Below, in pieces: positions 9,857-18,805 of a stretch of 64,000 nucleotides of DNA. The stretch spans positions 120,370-184,369 of the forward strand of contig NZ_CAJXYK010000004.1 in the NCBI RefSeq assembly GCF_913063425.1, given 5' to 3'. Under the pieces are notes generated by a model. It was not told the origin of the DNA, did not search any database, and saw only the letters and a list, made by a program, of their open reading frames with translations. Made by a program: the position numbers and the translations under genes. Within the stretch, counting starts at the first letter, position 1. The number at the start of each line of letters is the position of its first letter. The DNA comes from an uncultured Thiohalocapsa sp. (GTDB lineage: Bacteria > Pseudomonadota > Gammaproteobacteria > Chromatiales > Chromatiaceae).

Positions 9857-11023
9857 ATGCGCCTGCCCATCGGCCCCCTGCTGATCCTGGGCCTCGCCGC
9901 CGGGGGCGCCGCCGCCTGGTGGTATGTGGCAAGGCCCCTGCAGGTGGAGGTCCGTGTGGCCGAGGTGGAGCGCGGCCGGGTGGAGGAGCTGGTTGCCAAC
10001 ACCCGCGCCGGCACCGTCAAGGCCTGCCGGCGGGCGCGGCTGGCGCCGGCCATGGGTGGTCAGATCGCGGCGCTGGACGTGCACGAGGGCGATCGCGTCG
10101 AGGCCGGGCAGCTGCTGTTGGCGCTCTGGAATGAAGACCTCATCGCCCGCCTTGAGCTGGCCGAGCGCGAGGCCGAGGCCGGCGGCGCCCGCGCCCGCGC
10201 CGTCTGCCTGAATGCCGACCAGGCGGAGCGGGAGGCAGCGCGCCAGGAGAAGCTGATGGCGCGGCGCATGACCAGCGAGGAGGCCGTGGACCGGGCGCAG
10301 ACCGCCGCCGCCGCCGGCCGTGCCGAGTGCGAGGCCGCCCGCGCCTCCTCGCGGGTGGCCGCGGCACAGGTGGGTGTCGCCCGGGCGGAGCTGGCGCGGA
10401 CCCGGCTCACGGCGCCCTTCGCCGGCGTTGTCGCGGAGGTGTCCGGCGAGCTGAACGAGTATGTCACGCCCTCGCCGCCGGGCATCCCGACCCCGCCTGC
10501 GGTGGACCTCATCGACGACAGCTGCTTCTACATCTCTGCCCCCATCGACGAGGTGGACGCCGCCCGGGTGCGCCTCGGCGATGACGCCCGGGTGACGCTG
10601 GATGCCTACCAGGACCGCGAGTTTCCGGGCGTCGTCCGGCGCATTGCGCCCTATGTGCTGGATCAGGAGAAGCAGGCCCGTACCGTGGAGGTGGAGGTGG
10701 TCATCGCCGATCCGCCTGAGGACCCACCGTTGCTCGCGGGCTACAGCGCCGATGTGGAGATCGTCACCGCCGTCGCCGACGACACCCTGGTGATCCCGAC
10801 CGCCGCCATTGCGCCGGGATTCGGGGACGTTCCCGACGCCGTGCTGGTGGTGGGCGCGGACGGCGTCCTCGTCGCCCGCGACATCGGGGCGGGCCTCGCC
10901 AACTGGGAGCGCACCGAGGTGACCGCCGGGCTCAGGGCAGGCGAGCACGTGGTGCTCTCCGTGGACCGTGACGGCGTCGAGGCCGGCGCGCTCGCGGTGG
11001 CGGAGGACGCCGACGGTGACTGA
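9857..11023 (+). CDS. Periplasmic adaptor (HlyD/MacA-type) of an ABC exporter
   Basis: 388-residue membrane fusion protein anchored by one N-terminal helix (LPIGPLLILGLAAGGAAAWW). A biotinyl-lipoyl-like segment ('GGQIAALDVHEGDRVEAGQLLLAL') leads into a long alpha-hairpin rich in Ala, Glu and Arg (roughly residues 95-185). The second lipoyl half ('TRLTAPFAGVVAEV') and the beta-barrel region follow. MRLPIG was chosen as start because it opens the membrane helix; the tracked ORF extends back over nudB in another frame. An ATPase and two FtsX-type permeases follow, so this is the adaptor of a MacAB-like tripartite exporter. No outer-membrane TolC gene is present in the window. Substrate unknown. 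Confidence 0.88.
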   Translation: MRLPIGPLLILGLAAGGAAAWWYVARPLQVEVRVAEVERGRVEELVANTRAGTVKACRRARLAPAMGGQIAALDVHEGDRVEAGQLLLALWNEDLIARLELAEREAEAGGARARAVCLNADQAEREAARQEKLMARRMTSEEAVDRAQTAAAAGRAECEAARASSRVAAAQVGVARAELARTRLTAPFAGVVAEVSGELNEYVTPSPPGIPTPPAVDLIDDSCFYISAPIDEVDAARVRLGDDARVTLDAYQDREFPGVVRRIAPYVLDQEKQARTVEVEVVIADPPEDPPLLAGYSADVEIVTAVADDTLVIPTAAIAPGFGDVPDAVLVVGADGVLVARDIGAGLANWERTEVTAGLRAGEHVVLSVDRDGVEAGALAVAEDADGD

Positions 11024-11094
11024 GCCGCCTCGCCCCACGCGGCCTGTGTCGGCATGATCCGCGGACGACTCGCGCAGCAGCCGTGGCGGCGGGG

Positions 11095-11760
<666 letters not shown>

Positions 11761-11861
11761 CGGCAGATGCCCGTCGAGGGGATGCGTGGAGGGGCTGCTG
11801 CGAACGCCGTGCGCGGTGCTGTGGCATGCTGCGGCGACGATGCAACGCGGCGCCCGGCCCC

Positions 11862-13067
11862 ATGCAGCCCACGGACACCCTCACCAGCGCTGCCCGCGCG
11901 CTGACGGCACACCCGACGCGCACCTGGCTCACACTGGCGGCCATGGCCTTCGCCACGGCCGCGGTGGTGCTCCTGTCGGCGCTGGGGGAGGGGGCCCGTC
12001 GCTATGTGCTGGACGAATTCATGCAGCTCGGCACGCATCTGCTCATCATCGTCCCCGGCCGTCACGAGACCACCGGTGGCATGCCGCCGCTGTTCGGCGA
12101 GACGCCGCGGGACCTGACCCTGGGCGACGCCCAGGCGCTGCTGCGCTCGCGGCATGTGGAGCGTGTGGCGCCCATCACCGTCGGCGCGGCGGAGGTCTCC
12201 GTCGGCGCGCTCTCGCGTGAGGTGACCATTCTCGGCTCCACGGCGGATTTCATCGATGTGCGCCGCCTCACACTCGCCGCCGGGCGCTTCCTGCCGCCCG
12301 GCGACCCGGATCGGGCGCTGCCGGTGGCTGTGCTCGGGCAGACCCTGGCAGAGGCGCTTTTCCGGGGTGAGAGCCCCATCGGCCGGCGGCTGCGCATCGG
12401 CGACCGCCGTTTCCGCGTCATCGGGCTGCTGTCGGCGGGCGGTGTGTCGCTCGGGAGTAATCTCGCCGACGCCGCCATCATCCCCGTCGCCAGCGCCCAG
12501 GCGCTGTTCGACGATCCCGGCCTGTTCCGGGTGCTGGTGCAGGCGGGCGGGCGCGAGTCCCTGGACACCGCCGCAGACGACATCCGTGCCATCATCCGCG
12601 CCCGGCACGAGGGCGAAGACGACGTCACCGTCATCACCCAGGATGCGCTGCTCGGCACCTTTGATCGCATCCTCGGGGCGCTGACCCTCGCCGTGGCCGG
12701 CATTGCCGCCATCAGCCTCGCGGTGGCCGGCGTGCTGATCATGAACGTCATGCTGGTGTCCGTGTCCCAGCGCACCCCCGAGGTGGGGTTGCTCAAGGCT
12801 TTGGGTGCAAGGCAGCGAGACGTGCTCGGGCTCTTCCTCACCGAGGCGCTCCTGCTCGCCTGCGCCGGCACCGTCGCCGGCATCGCGCTGGCCTACGCCG
12901 GTGTCTGGCTGTTCAATGCCCAATTTCCGGCCTTTCAGCTGGTGGTGCCGGTGTGGGCGCCGCTCGCTGCAGCCCTGGTCTCCATCGGCACTGGGCTGTT
13001 GTTCGGGCTGTTGCCGGCGCGGCGCGCCGCGCGGCTCGATCCGGTGCGGGCGCTGAATGAAGCTTGA
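11862..13067 (+). CDS. FtsX/MacB-type ABC permease, first copy
   Basis: 401 residues starting at MQPTDTLTSAARALTAHPTR. One N-terminal helix ('LTLAAMAFATAAVVLLSALGEG') is followed by a ~230-residue periplasmic MacB_PCD-type domain and three C-terminal helices with the family motif 'VSQRTPEVGLLKALGARQRDVL'. The tracked ORF adds 35 Arg/Cys-rich residues upstream that look non-coding. It is the first of two non-identical permeases served by the single upstream ATPase; the two share the same topology and about the same length. Together they would form the four-helix plus four-helix dimer expected of MacB, but as a heterodimer. Confidence 0.9.
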   Translation: MQPTDTLTSAARALTAHPTRTWLTLAAMAFATAAVVLLSALGEGARRYVLDEFMQLGTHLLIIVPGRHETTGGMPPLFGETPRDLTLGDAQALLRSRHVERVAPITVGAAEVSVGALSREVTILGSTADFIDVRRLTLAAGRFLPPGDPDRALPVAVLGQTLAEALFRGESPIGRRLRIGDRRFRVIGLLSAGGVSLGSNLADAAIIPVASAQALFDDPGLFRVLVQAGGRESLDTAADDIRAIIRARHEGEDDVTVITQDALLGTFDRILGALTLAVAGIAAISLAVAGVLIMNVMLVSVSQRTPEVGLLKALGARQRDVLGLFLTEALLLACAGTVAGIALAYAGVWLFNAQFPAFQLVVPVWAPLAAALVSIGTGLLFGLLPARRAARLDPVRALNEA

Positions 13068-13130
13068 GGGGTGAGGGGCGAGGCGCGAGGTTTCATCTGA
13101 GCATTGCCCGAGCAATGAAAGCATGATCCT

Positions 13131-13185
13131 CAGCCCTCAGCCCTCAGCCCTCAGCCCTCAGCCCTCAGCCCTCAGCCCTCAGCCC
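13131..13185. repeat. Heptamer tandem repeat (CAGCCCT), about eight copies
   Basis: Seven perfect CAGCCCT units and most of an eighth lie between the two permease genes. They follow a purine-rich stretch (GAGGGGTGAGGGGCGAGG) that resembles the complementary strand of a degenerate unit. A shorter relative (TTGAGGCTGAGGGCTGGGG) lies just after aspS near 9340. The array is also open in the frame of the second permease, which is why the track begins that ORF inside it. Confidence 0.95.
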
Positions 13186-13227
13186 GCCTGTGCATCACCG
13201 AGAGGAAATGGCCGACTCGCACCGATC

Positions 13228-14436
13228 ATGCGTGCAAGCGACATCCTGAGCTACACCACAGGCGCCGTGCTCGCGCGTCGCGGCCGCAGCCTGCTGACGC
13301 TGTCCGGCATCGGCATCGGGGTGGCGGCGGTGGTGCTGCTGACGGCCATCGGCGAGGGGGTGCACCGCTTCGTGCTCGCCGAGTTCACCCAGTTCGGCAC
13401 CAACCTCATCGCCGTGACCCCGGGCCGCACCACCACCATGGGCATGTCCGGCGCCATGATCGCGAGCGTGCGGCCCCTGTCCATGGACGACGTGGCGGCG
13501 CTTGCGCGGGTGCCGGACGTGGAGGCCGTGGTGGGTGTGGTGACCGGCAACGCTGCGGTGGAGGCGGGCCGGCGCAGCCGGCGCACCTTGGTGTTCGGTG
13601 CCGGGCCGGAGGTGCCGGCCATCTGGGGCATGCGCCCGGTCCAGGGGCGCTTCCTGCCGGAGGATGGGGCCGCGCGGCCGGTGGCGGTGCTCGGCGCCAA
13701 GCTGCACCGGGAGCTGTTCCAGCGAAGCGCGTCTGGTGGTGCGGCGGCGCTCGGCGCGCGCATCCGCATCGGCGGTGAGCCCTTCCGGGTCATCGGCGTG
13801 ATGGCGCCCAAGGGCCAGATGCTGGGCTTCGACCTCGACGACAGTGTCTACATCCCCGTGCAGCGGGCGCTCGCCATGTTCGACCGCGAGGGGCTGATGG
13901 AGATCGACCTGCTCTACGACCGCGCCGCGGACAGCGCCGTCGTCGCCGAGCGGGTGAAGGCACTCTTGGTGCAGCGACACGGCCGCGAGGATTTCACCAT
14001 CACCACCCAGGACCAGATGCTGGAGGTGCTGGGCTCGGTGCTGGACGTGCTGACCGCGGTGGTCGCCGCCCTGGGCGCCATTTCCCTGGTGGTGGGCGGC
14101 ATCGGCATCCTCACCATCATGACCATCGCCGTCGCCGAGCGTCGCGCCGAGATCGGCCTGCTGCGGGCGCTCGGCGCCGGCCGCGGCCAGATCCTGGCGC
14201 TTTTCCTGCTTGAGGCGACGCTGCTGGCGCTCGCCGGCGGCGCCCTGGGCTTCGGCGTCGGTGCCGGCGGCGCCTGGCTCATCGGCGTGCTGGTGCCGGC
14301 GCTGCCGACACGATTAGCCTGGGACTTCGTGCTGCTCGCGGAGCTCGCCGCCGGCGCCATCGGCCTCGCCGCCGGCGTCTTGCCCGCGCTGCGCGCCGCC
14401 GCGCTGGACCCGGTGGCCGCCCTGCACGACGAGTAG
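13228..14436 (+). CDS. FtsX/MacB-type ABC permease, second copy
   Basis: 402 residues starting at MRASDILSYTTGAVLARRGRS. Topology matches the upstream permease: helix 1 'LLTLSGIGIGVAAVVLLTAIGEG', a periplasmic domain containing 'VTPGRTTTMGMSGAM', and three C-terminal helices with 'VAERRAEIGLLRALGAGRGQIL'. The tracked start would add a translated heptamer repeat (SPQPSAL twice), which is very unlikely to be real protein. This closes the adaptor-ATPase-permease-permease operon; a palindromic repeat array follows. Macrolide, lipoprotein and siderophore exporters all share this architecture, so the cargo cannot be named. Confidence 0.9.
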   Translation: MRASDILSYTTGAVLARRGRSLLTLSGIGIGVAAVVLLTAIGEGVHRFVLAEFTQFGTNLIAVTPGRTTTMGMSGAMIASVRPLSMDDVAALARVPDVEAVVGVVTGNAAVEAGRRSRRTLVFGAGPEVPAIWGMRPVQGRFLPEDGAARPVAVLGAKLHRELFQRSASGGAAALGARIRIGGEPFRVIGVMAPKGQMLGFDLDDSVYIPVQRALAMFDREGLMEIDLLYDRAADSAVVAERVKALLVQRHGREDFTITTQDQMLEVLGSVLDVLTAVVAALGAISLVVGGIGILTIMTIAVAERRAEIGLLRALGAGRGQILALFLLEATLLALAGGALGFGVGAGGAWLIGVLVPALPTRLAWDFVLLAELAAGAIGLAAGVLPALRAAALDPVAALHDE

Positions 14437-14460
14437 CCCTGCGGGCGCCTGGGAGCGCCT

Positions 14461-14724
14461 GGGAGCGCCGACTTCCAGTCGGCCGCACCCACCGCGAGCC
14501 CCCTGGGAGCGCCGACTTCCAGTCGGCCGCACCCGCCGCGGGCTCCCTGGGAGCGCCGACTTCCAGTCGGCTGCCCCCGCCGCGGGCTCCCTGGGAGCGC
14601 CGACTTCCAGTCGGCCGCACCCGCCGCAGGCTCCCTGGGAGCGCCGACTTCCAGTCGGCTGCCCCCGCCGCGAGCCCCCTGGGAGCGCCGACTTCCAGTC
14701 GGCTGCCCCCGCCGCGGGCTCAAT
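14461..14724. repeat. 44-bp palindromic repeat, six tandem copies
   Basis: Six head-to-tail 44-base units each begin GGGAGCGCCGACTTCCAGTC. The core CCGAC-ttcca-GTCGG can fold as a small hairpin in every unit. The spacer alternates between GGCCGCACCC and GGCTGCCCCC forms. The unit resembles the REP-like extragenic repeats seen in many high-GC bacteria. Short relatives occur at 21650-21705 and, degraded, near 24440. The antisense ORFs tracked here (ADWKSALP repeats) are just translations of the array. Confidence 0.95.
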
Positions 14725-14736
14725 GCCCGCGGCGGG
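14708..14736. terminator. Perfect 12-bp stem-loop closing the repeat array
   Basis: CCCGCCGCGGGC-tcaat-GCCCGCGGCGGG is a perfect 12-bp stem with a 5-base loop. It sits between the convergent exporter operon and the DUF58 gene, so it could terminate both. It may equally be the inverted last member of the repeat family, since GGCGCTCC follows in the opposite orientation to the array. Confidence 0.5.
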
Positions 14737-14783
14737 CGCTCCGAGACAGGCGACCAACACCTCGCTCCCCCACCACCCAAAGA

Positions 14784-16229
14784 TCAACCCAACGACAACC
14801 GCCCCAGCCCAGACGCCAAATCCCGCACATCCAACCCTATGACCTCGCCGTCGTCCGGCTCGGGCTCATCCGCACCATCCACCACCACCACCGTCACCGG
14901 CAGCCCAACGCGCCGCAGCTGCTCCACCAGCGCACGGCGCTCCGCATCCCACCCCAGCAGCACGCACAGACAGGCACTCTGCCGGGTCGCGCGGACGGTC
15001 AATGTTTCGGCCAGCGCGGCGAAGGCCGCCGGCGGCTGCGGCGCCACACAGGCCAGCACCTCCAGCATGGCCGCGGTGGACATGAGTCCGCGACCGGCGG
15101 TGAGGATGCGGGGGCCGTCCGCGCAGAGCACCAGGTCCAGCAGGCCGTCCGGGCCGTTCGGGCGCTCCCCCAGCGGAGCGATGAGCGAGGCGGCCGCGCT
15201 GACCGCCGCCTCGAAGCGCCCGGGGTCGTCACCCGCCGCCGGGCAGGTGTCCAGCACCAGCGCCTGACGACTGAAGAACTCGTCCCGGTACTCCTTCACC
15301 ACCGGCTCCCCGCAGCGCGCCCAGGCGGCCCAATGGATGTGGCGGGGCGAGTCGCCGGGCAGGTAGTCGCGCAGGCCCATGAATTCCTGCGAGTCGCCGA
15401 CGCGCGACGCCTGCTCGACGCCGCCCGGCTGCAGCCGCCGGCGCCCGGGCGGGCGCAGCGCCGGCACCGGATGCCGCACGGGCAGCACCAGGCAGCGGGC
15501 TTCGCCGGCGACGCGCCGCTCCCGGCGCATGAGCCCGAGTGGGTCCTCCCGCCCCAGCACCAATGCATCCAGCGACAGCCAGCCCCGGCGCGTAGGCGTG
15601 AGCGTCAGCTCCAGCACCGCGCTGCTGCCGGGTGAGAGCAACGGCAGGGCCGCGGGCGGCGCCGCCTCGGCACGGCGGGCCTGCTGCAACAGCCATTCCC
15701 AGCGCGGATAGCCGAGCAGGCGCTCGAAGGGATTCAGCGTCGCCTCCACCGGTGCGCGGCGGTCAAGAAAGGTGGCCAGGCCGGGGCGCGGGTCCGGCAG
15801 ACGCTCGTGCAGGGTCAGGCCGCGGGCGGGCCGGCGCCCGGCGTGCTGCACCTCGACGCGATAACGGCAGGGCTGCCCGGCCGCGGCACGGGACGGCGCC
15901 CGGCGCCGCAGCGCGAGCGGCGGCATAGGCGCCCGGGTGCCGAGCCAGGCGATGGCGAGCAGCGCGAGCCCGAAGGCGAAGACCTGGTGCGCCGCCGTGA
16001 GCCGGGTGTCGAGTCCGAACAGGCCGGCGGCCAAGGTCGCCGCGAGCACCCCCTGACCGGCCGGGGTGAAGTGCCGGCGCAGCCACTCCTGCGTACTGCT
16101 GGCGAGCCGCAGGTTGAGCCAGCTCCAGGCCTTGAGCCAGCGCCCGGCGCGGGCGGCGAGGCCGTGCCGGCGGGCCGGCGGGCGGCCTGCCGGTGTGCTG
16201 GTGGCGGGCTCGGTGGCGCGCTGCTGCAT
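14784..16229 (-). CDS. DUF58 domain membrane protein
   Basis: 481 residues starting at MQQRATEP, whose ATG overlaps the moxR stop by one base (TGATG). An N-terminal cytosolic stretch is followed by two hydrophobic segments ('GVLAATLAAGLFGLD', 'VFAFGLALLAIAWLG'). The DUF58 signature is 'LRDYLPGDSPRHIHWAAWARCGEPVVKEYRDEF'. The last ~200 residues resemble a degenerate von Willebrand A fold. DUF58 proteins almost always pair with MoxR AAA+ ATPases and are thought to act with them in assembly or maturation of other proteins. The usual third partner, a TgpA-like transglutaminase, is absent; a repeat-filled gap follows instead. The exact role is unknown. Confidence 0.9.
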   Translation of the reverse strand: MQQRATEPATSTPAGRPPARRHGLAARAGRWLKAWSWLNLRLASSTQEWLRRHFTPAGQGVLAATLAAGLFGLDTRLTAAHQVFAFGLALLAIAWLGTRAPMPPLALRRRAPSRAAAGQPCRYRVEVQHAGRRPARGLTLHERLPDPRPGLATFLDRRAPVEATLNPFERLLGYPRWEWLLQQARRAEAAPPAALPLLSPGSSAVLELTLTPTRRGWLSLDALVLGREDPLGLMRRERRVAGEARCLVLPVRHPVPALRPPGRRRLQPGGVEQASRVGDSQEFMGLRDYLPGDSPRHIHWAAWARCGEPVVKEYRDEFFSRQALVLDTCPAAGDDPGRFEAAVSAAASLIAPLGERPNGPDGLLDLVLCADGPRILTAGRGLMSTAAMLEVLACVAPQPPAAFAALAETLTVRATRQSACLCVLLGWDAERRALVEQLRRVGLPVTVVVVDGADEPEPDDGEVIGLDVRDLASGLGRLSLG

Positions 16230-17233
16230 CAGGCCGGCGGCGGCACCTCGGCGAGGCACTCCTGCACCACGTCGGCGGCCTGGCGCCCGGCATAGCGGGC
16301 GGCGGGGTCGAGGCCGAGGCGATGGGCGATGACTGGCACCGCCGCCTCGCGCACCGGCTCCGGCGGCAGGTAGTCGAGGCCGTCGAACAGCGCCAGCGCC
16401 TGGCCGATCTTCATCAGGGTCAGCGAGGCCCGCGGGCTCGCGCCCAGGGCCACGCCCTCGCGCTCGCGGGTGGCGGCCACCAGCGCCACGATGTAGCGGC
16501 GCAGAGGCTCGGCGACGCGCACCCGCTGCACCGCCGCCCGCAGCGCCAGGATGTCATCGGCGCTCGCGCAGGGCAGGAGCTGCTCCAGGGGATGGCCGCT
16601 GCGCTGGTCGTGCAGCAGGGCGGCCTCGGCCTCGGCGCCGATGTAGCCGAGCCCGAAGCGCAGGGCGAAGCGGTCCATCTGCGCCTCCGGCAGCGGATAG
16701 GTGCCGTGCAGCTCGATGGGATTCTGCGTGGCGATGACGAAGAAGAGCGCGTCCAGCGGGCGCAGCTCGCCGTCCACGCTCACCTGTGCCTCGCCCATGG
16801 CCTCCAGCAGCGCCGCCTGGGTGCGCGGCGAGGCGCGGTTGATCTCGTCGGCGAGCAGGATCTGCGTGAACACCGGGCCGGGACGGAAGTGGAAGGCGTG
16901 CTCGGCGGGGTCGTACACCGACACGCCCAGGATGTCCGAGGGCATCAGGTCCGGCGTGAACTGCACCCGCTTGAACCGCCCGTGGATGGAGCGCGCCAGG
17001 GCCTTGGCCAGCGTGGTCTTGCCGGTGCCGGGCACGTCCTCCAGCAGCACATGGCCACCGACGGCCAGCGCCGCCAGCAGCCAGCGGATGGCCTGGTCCT
17101 GGCCGCGCAGCACAGCGGCGAGGTTGTCCCGCAGCCGGGCATGCACGGCGCGGCCGGCGCTGAGGAGCGCCTCCGCGTCTGCGGCAGCGGGCGCATCCTG
17201 CGGGGCGGCTTGACGGACGGCGGGGCTGCGCAT
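16229..17233 (-). CDS. MoxR family AAA+ ATPase
   Basis: 334 residues. Walker A is in 'EDVPGTGKTTLAKALA' and Walker B in 'ILLADEINRASPRTQAALLEAM'. Sensor 1 is 'FVIATQNPIELHGTYPLPEAQMDRF', which is close to a MoxR consensus. MoxR ATPases act as chaperone-like remodelers of partner proteins. The first ~30 residues are Ala-rich and probably a flexible tail. It is the upstream gene of a two-gene operon with DUF58, joined by a TGATG overlap. The C-terminal lid domain ('SPRASLTLMKIGQALALFDGLDYLPPEPV') is complete. Confidence 0.95.
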   Translation of the reverse strand: MRSPAVRQAAPQDAPAAADAEALLSAGRAVHARLRDNLAAVLRGQDQAIRWLLAALAVGGHVLLEDVPGTGKTTLAKALARSIHGRFKRVQFTPDLMPSDILGVSVYDPAEHAFHFRPGPVFTQILLADEINRASPRTQAALLEAMGEAQVSVDGELRPLDALFFVIATQNPIELHGTYPLPEAQMDRFALRFGLGYIGAEAEAALLHDQRSGHPLEQLLPCASADDILALRAAVQRVRVAEPLRRYIVALVAATREREGVALGASPRASLTLMKIGQALALFDGLDYLPPEPVREAAVPVIAHRLGLDPAARYAGRQAADVVQECLAEVPPPA

Positions 17234-17601
17234 GCTGCGGGGCTCTCTGCTGGCGACCGCAGCAGTATAGCGGTCTGCTCCGTCGGCGATTGTGCGGCTG
17301 TTGTCGGAAGTCGGGGGCGGGAGGCGGTGGTGGGGCGATTGTCGGGTGCTGGGGCATTGGCGGTGGTGACGGGATAAAGTGCGTAAGAGTCCGGAGTACG
17401 GAGTACGGGGGCTCGGTGCGGGGTCTCACGCTCACCAGGGGATCGATTCGCGTCAGCTCGATCGGTACGGCGCCCCTCGCGCCTCGCTCCTCGTACCTCG
17501 CACTGGACATTCCGGACTCCGTACCGCGTACGCCGTACTAACTACTTCGTACCCCGTACTTCGTACACCATACTTCCTCATCCCAACCACCGGAGGTCAC
17601 C
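17234..17601. other. Intergenic region with GTAC-rich inverted repeats
   Basis: 368 bases between the divergent moxR and prpB genes. No coding pattern was found. The right two-thirds carries the GTAC-rich repeat described separately. prpB has its own GGAGGT site at the very end. Promoters for both genes must lie here, but I could not assign convincing -35/-10 boxes. Confidence 0.6.
17388..17573. repeat. GTAC-rich imperfect inverted repeat, copy 1
   Basis: The left arm contains GTCCGGAGTACGGAGTACGG. The right arm contains CCGGACTCCGTACCGCGTAC, then several CGTACxxCGTAC-like units running to the prpB leader. The arms are roughly complementary with about 100 bases between them. A second copy with the same arms lies at 43894-43982. 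Confidence 0.8.
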
Positions 17602-18483
17602 ATGTCCCAAACCCCAGGCGCCCTGCTGCGGCGCGCCGTGCAGGAAGAGCGCCCGCTGCAGGTGATGGGCGCCATCAACGCCTACCACGCCCTGCTTGCG
17701 GCGCACACGGGCTATCGCGCGCTGTACGTCTCCGGCGGCGGCGTCGCCGCGGGCTCCCTCGGCGTGCCGGACCTCGGCATCACCGGCCTGGAGGACGTGC
17801 TGGTGGACGTGCGCCGCATCACCTACGCCTGTGATCTGCCGGTGCTGGTGGACGCGGACACGGGCTTCGGCGGCGCCTTCAACATCGCCCGTACGGTGCG
17901 CGAGCTGACCCGCGCCGGCGCCGCCGGCTGCCACATCGAGGATCAGGTGGCCGCCAAGCGCTGCGGCCATCGGCCGAACAAGGCCATCGTGCCGCTCACG
18001 GAGATGGTGGACCGCATCAAGGCGGCCGTGGATGCGCGCAGCAATGACTTCGTGATCATGGCCCGCACGGATGCGCTCGCGGTGGAGGGCATGGATGCGG
18101 CGCTCGAGCGCGCGGCGGCCTGCGTCGAGGCGGGCGCTGACATGGTCTTCCCGGAGGCGCTGACGGCGCTTGAGCAATACCAGCGCTTCACGACCGCCCT
18201 GGACGTGCCCGTGCTCGCCAACATTACCGAGTTCGGTGCCACGCCGCTGTTCACCACCGAGGAGCTGGCGGGCGTCGGTGTCGGCCTGGTGCTCTATCCG
18301 CTCTCCGCCTTCCGCGCCATGAATCAGGCGGCGCTGAACGTCTACGAGGCCATCCGCCGCGACGGCACCCAGGCGGGCGTCGTGGACAGCATGCAGACCC
18401 GCGCCGCCCTCTACGAGCACCTGGACTACCACGGCTTCGAGCAGAAGCTGGACGCGCTCTTTGCCGCGGACGCCGAGCGCTGA
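17602..18483 (+). CDS. prpB: Methylisocitrate lyase (PEP mutase/isocitrate lyase superfamily)
   Basis: 293 residues, the usual PrpB length. The superfamily signature with the catalytic cysteine reads KRCGHRPNK, and the metal-binding 'VDADTGFGG' and 'GCHIEDQ' motifs are present. The enzyme splits 2-methylisocitrate into succinate and pyruvate, the last step of the methylcitrate cycle for propionyl-CoA disposal. GGAGGT lies at good distance before the ATG. The other cycle genes (prpC, prpD or acnD) are not adjacent, so either they lie elsewhere or the enzyme serves a related lyase reaction. The KRCGHRPNK motif favours PrpB over oxaloacetate decarboxylase or PEP mutase paralogues. Confidence 0.92.
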   Translation: MSQTPGALLRRAVQEERPLQVMGAINAYHALLAAHTGYRALYVSGGGVAAGSLGVPDLGITGLEDVLVDVRRITYACDLPVLVDADTGFGGAFNIARTVRELTRAGAAGCHIEDQVAAKRCGHRPNKAIVPLTEMVDRIKAAVDARSNDFVIMARTDALAVEGMDAALERAAACVEAGADMVFPEALTALEQYQRFTTALDVPVLANITEFGATPLFTTEELAGVGVGLVLYPLSAFRAMNQAALNVYEAIRRDGTQAGVVDSMQTRAALYEHLDYHGFEQKLDALFAADAER

Positions 18484-18805
18484 GCTCAGCCTCAAGCCGG
18501 GCCGGCGGCGGCGCCGGCCTGGGCCTCAGGCTGCTTGGAGTGGCTCTGACCGGCCGGCATCCGTTGCCTTGGCTCAAATACATCGGGAAACCTTCACATT
18601 CGACGGATTTTTCGAAGTGACGGAGGCTGTCAGGGCCGTTCCAGCGGATATGATCGACCCATGGCCGCTGCGCAAGCGGCCTGACACCATCCGCTTCCAC
18701 CCCCGCGCAACCCTGCGCCGCCCCGCCGTCCAACCGAACCAGCGCACGGGCGGGGCACGCCTCATCCACCCCTTGTTTTTCCGTTCACCGGAGCTGTTTT
18801 CAGTG
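18484..18805. other. Intergenic region, no gene seen
   Basis: 322 bases between prpB and the DUF4914 gene. It begins with a GC-only self-complementary stretch (GGCCGGCGGCGGCGCCGGCC) that may end prpB transcription. A somewhat lower-GC part around 18560-18620 (AAATACATCGGGAAACCTTC) is a possible promoter zone. The tracked ORF running through it has no coding character before the DUF4914 start. Confidence 0.5.

Larger units (their letters stand above)
14437..14783. other. Intergenic space filled by repeats
   Basis: This 347-base gap holds the six-copy array and its terminal hairpin. The remaining bases show no start signal or coding pattern. Confidence 0.8.

Noticed and set aside
13123-13227. 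N-terminal SPQPSAL extension of the second permease
   Set aside because: It is the translated heptamer repeat; homology to FtsX-type permeases begins at MRASDIL.
14461-14724. CRISPR array
   Set aside because: Units are contiguous, with near-identical 'spacers' and no cas genes; it is a tandem REP-like array.
14314-14787. Minus-strand ORFs with repeated ADWKSALP/PTGSRRSQ peptides
   Set aside because: They are translations of the 44-bp non-coding repeat array and have no ribosome site.
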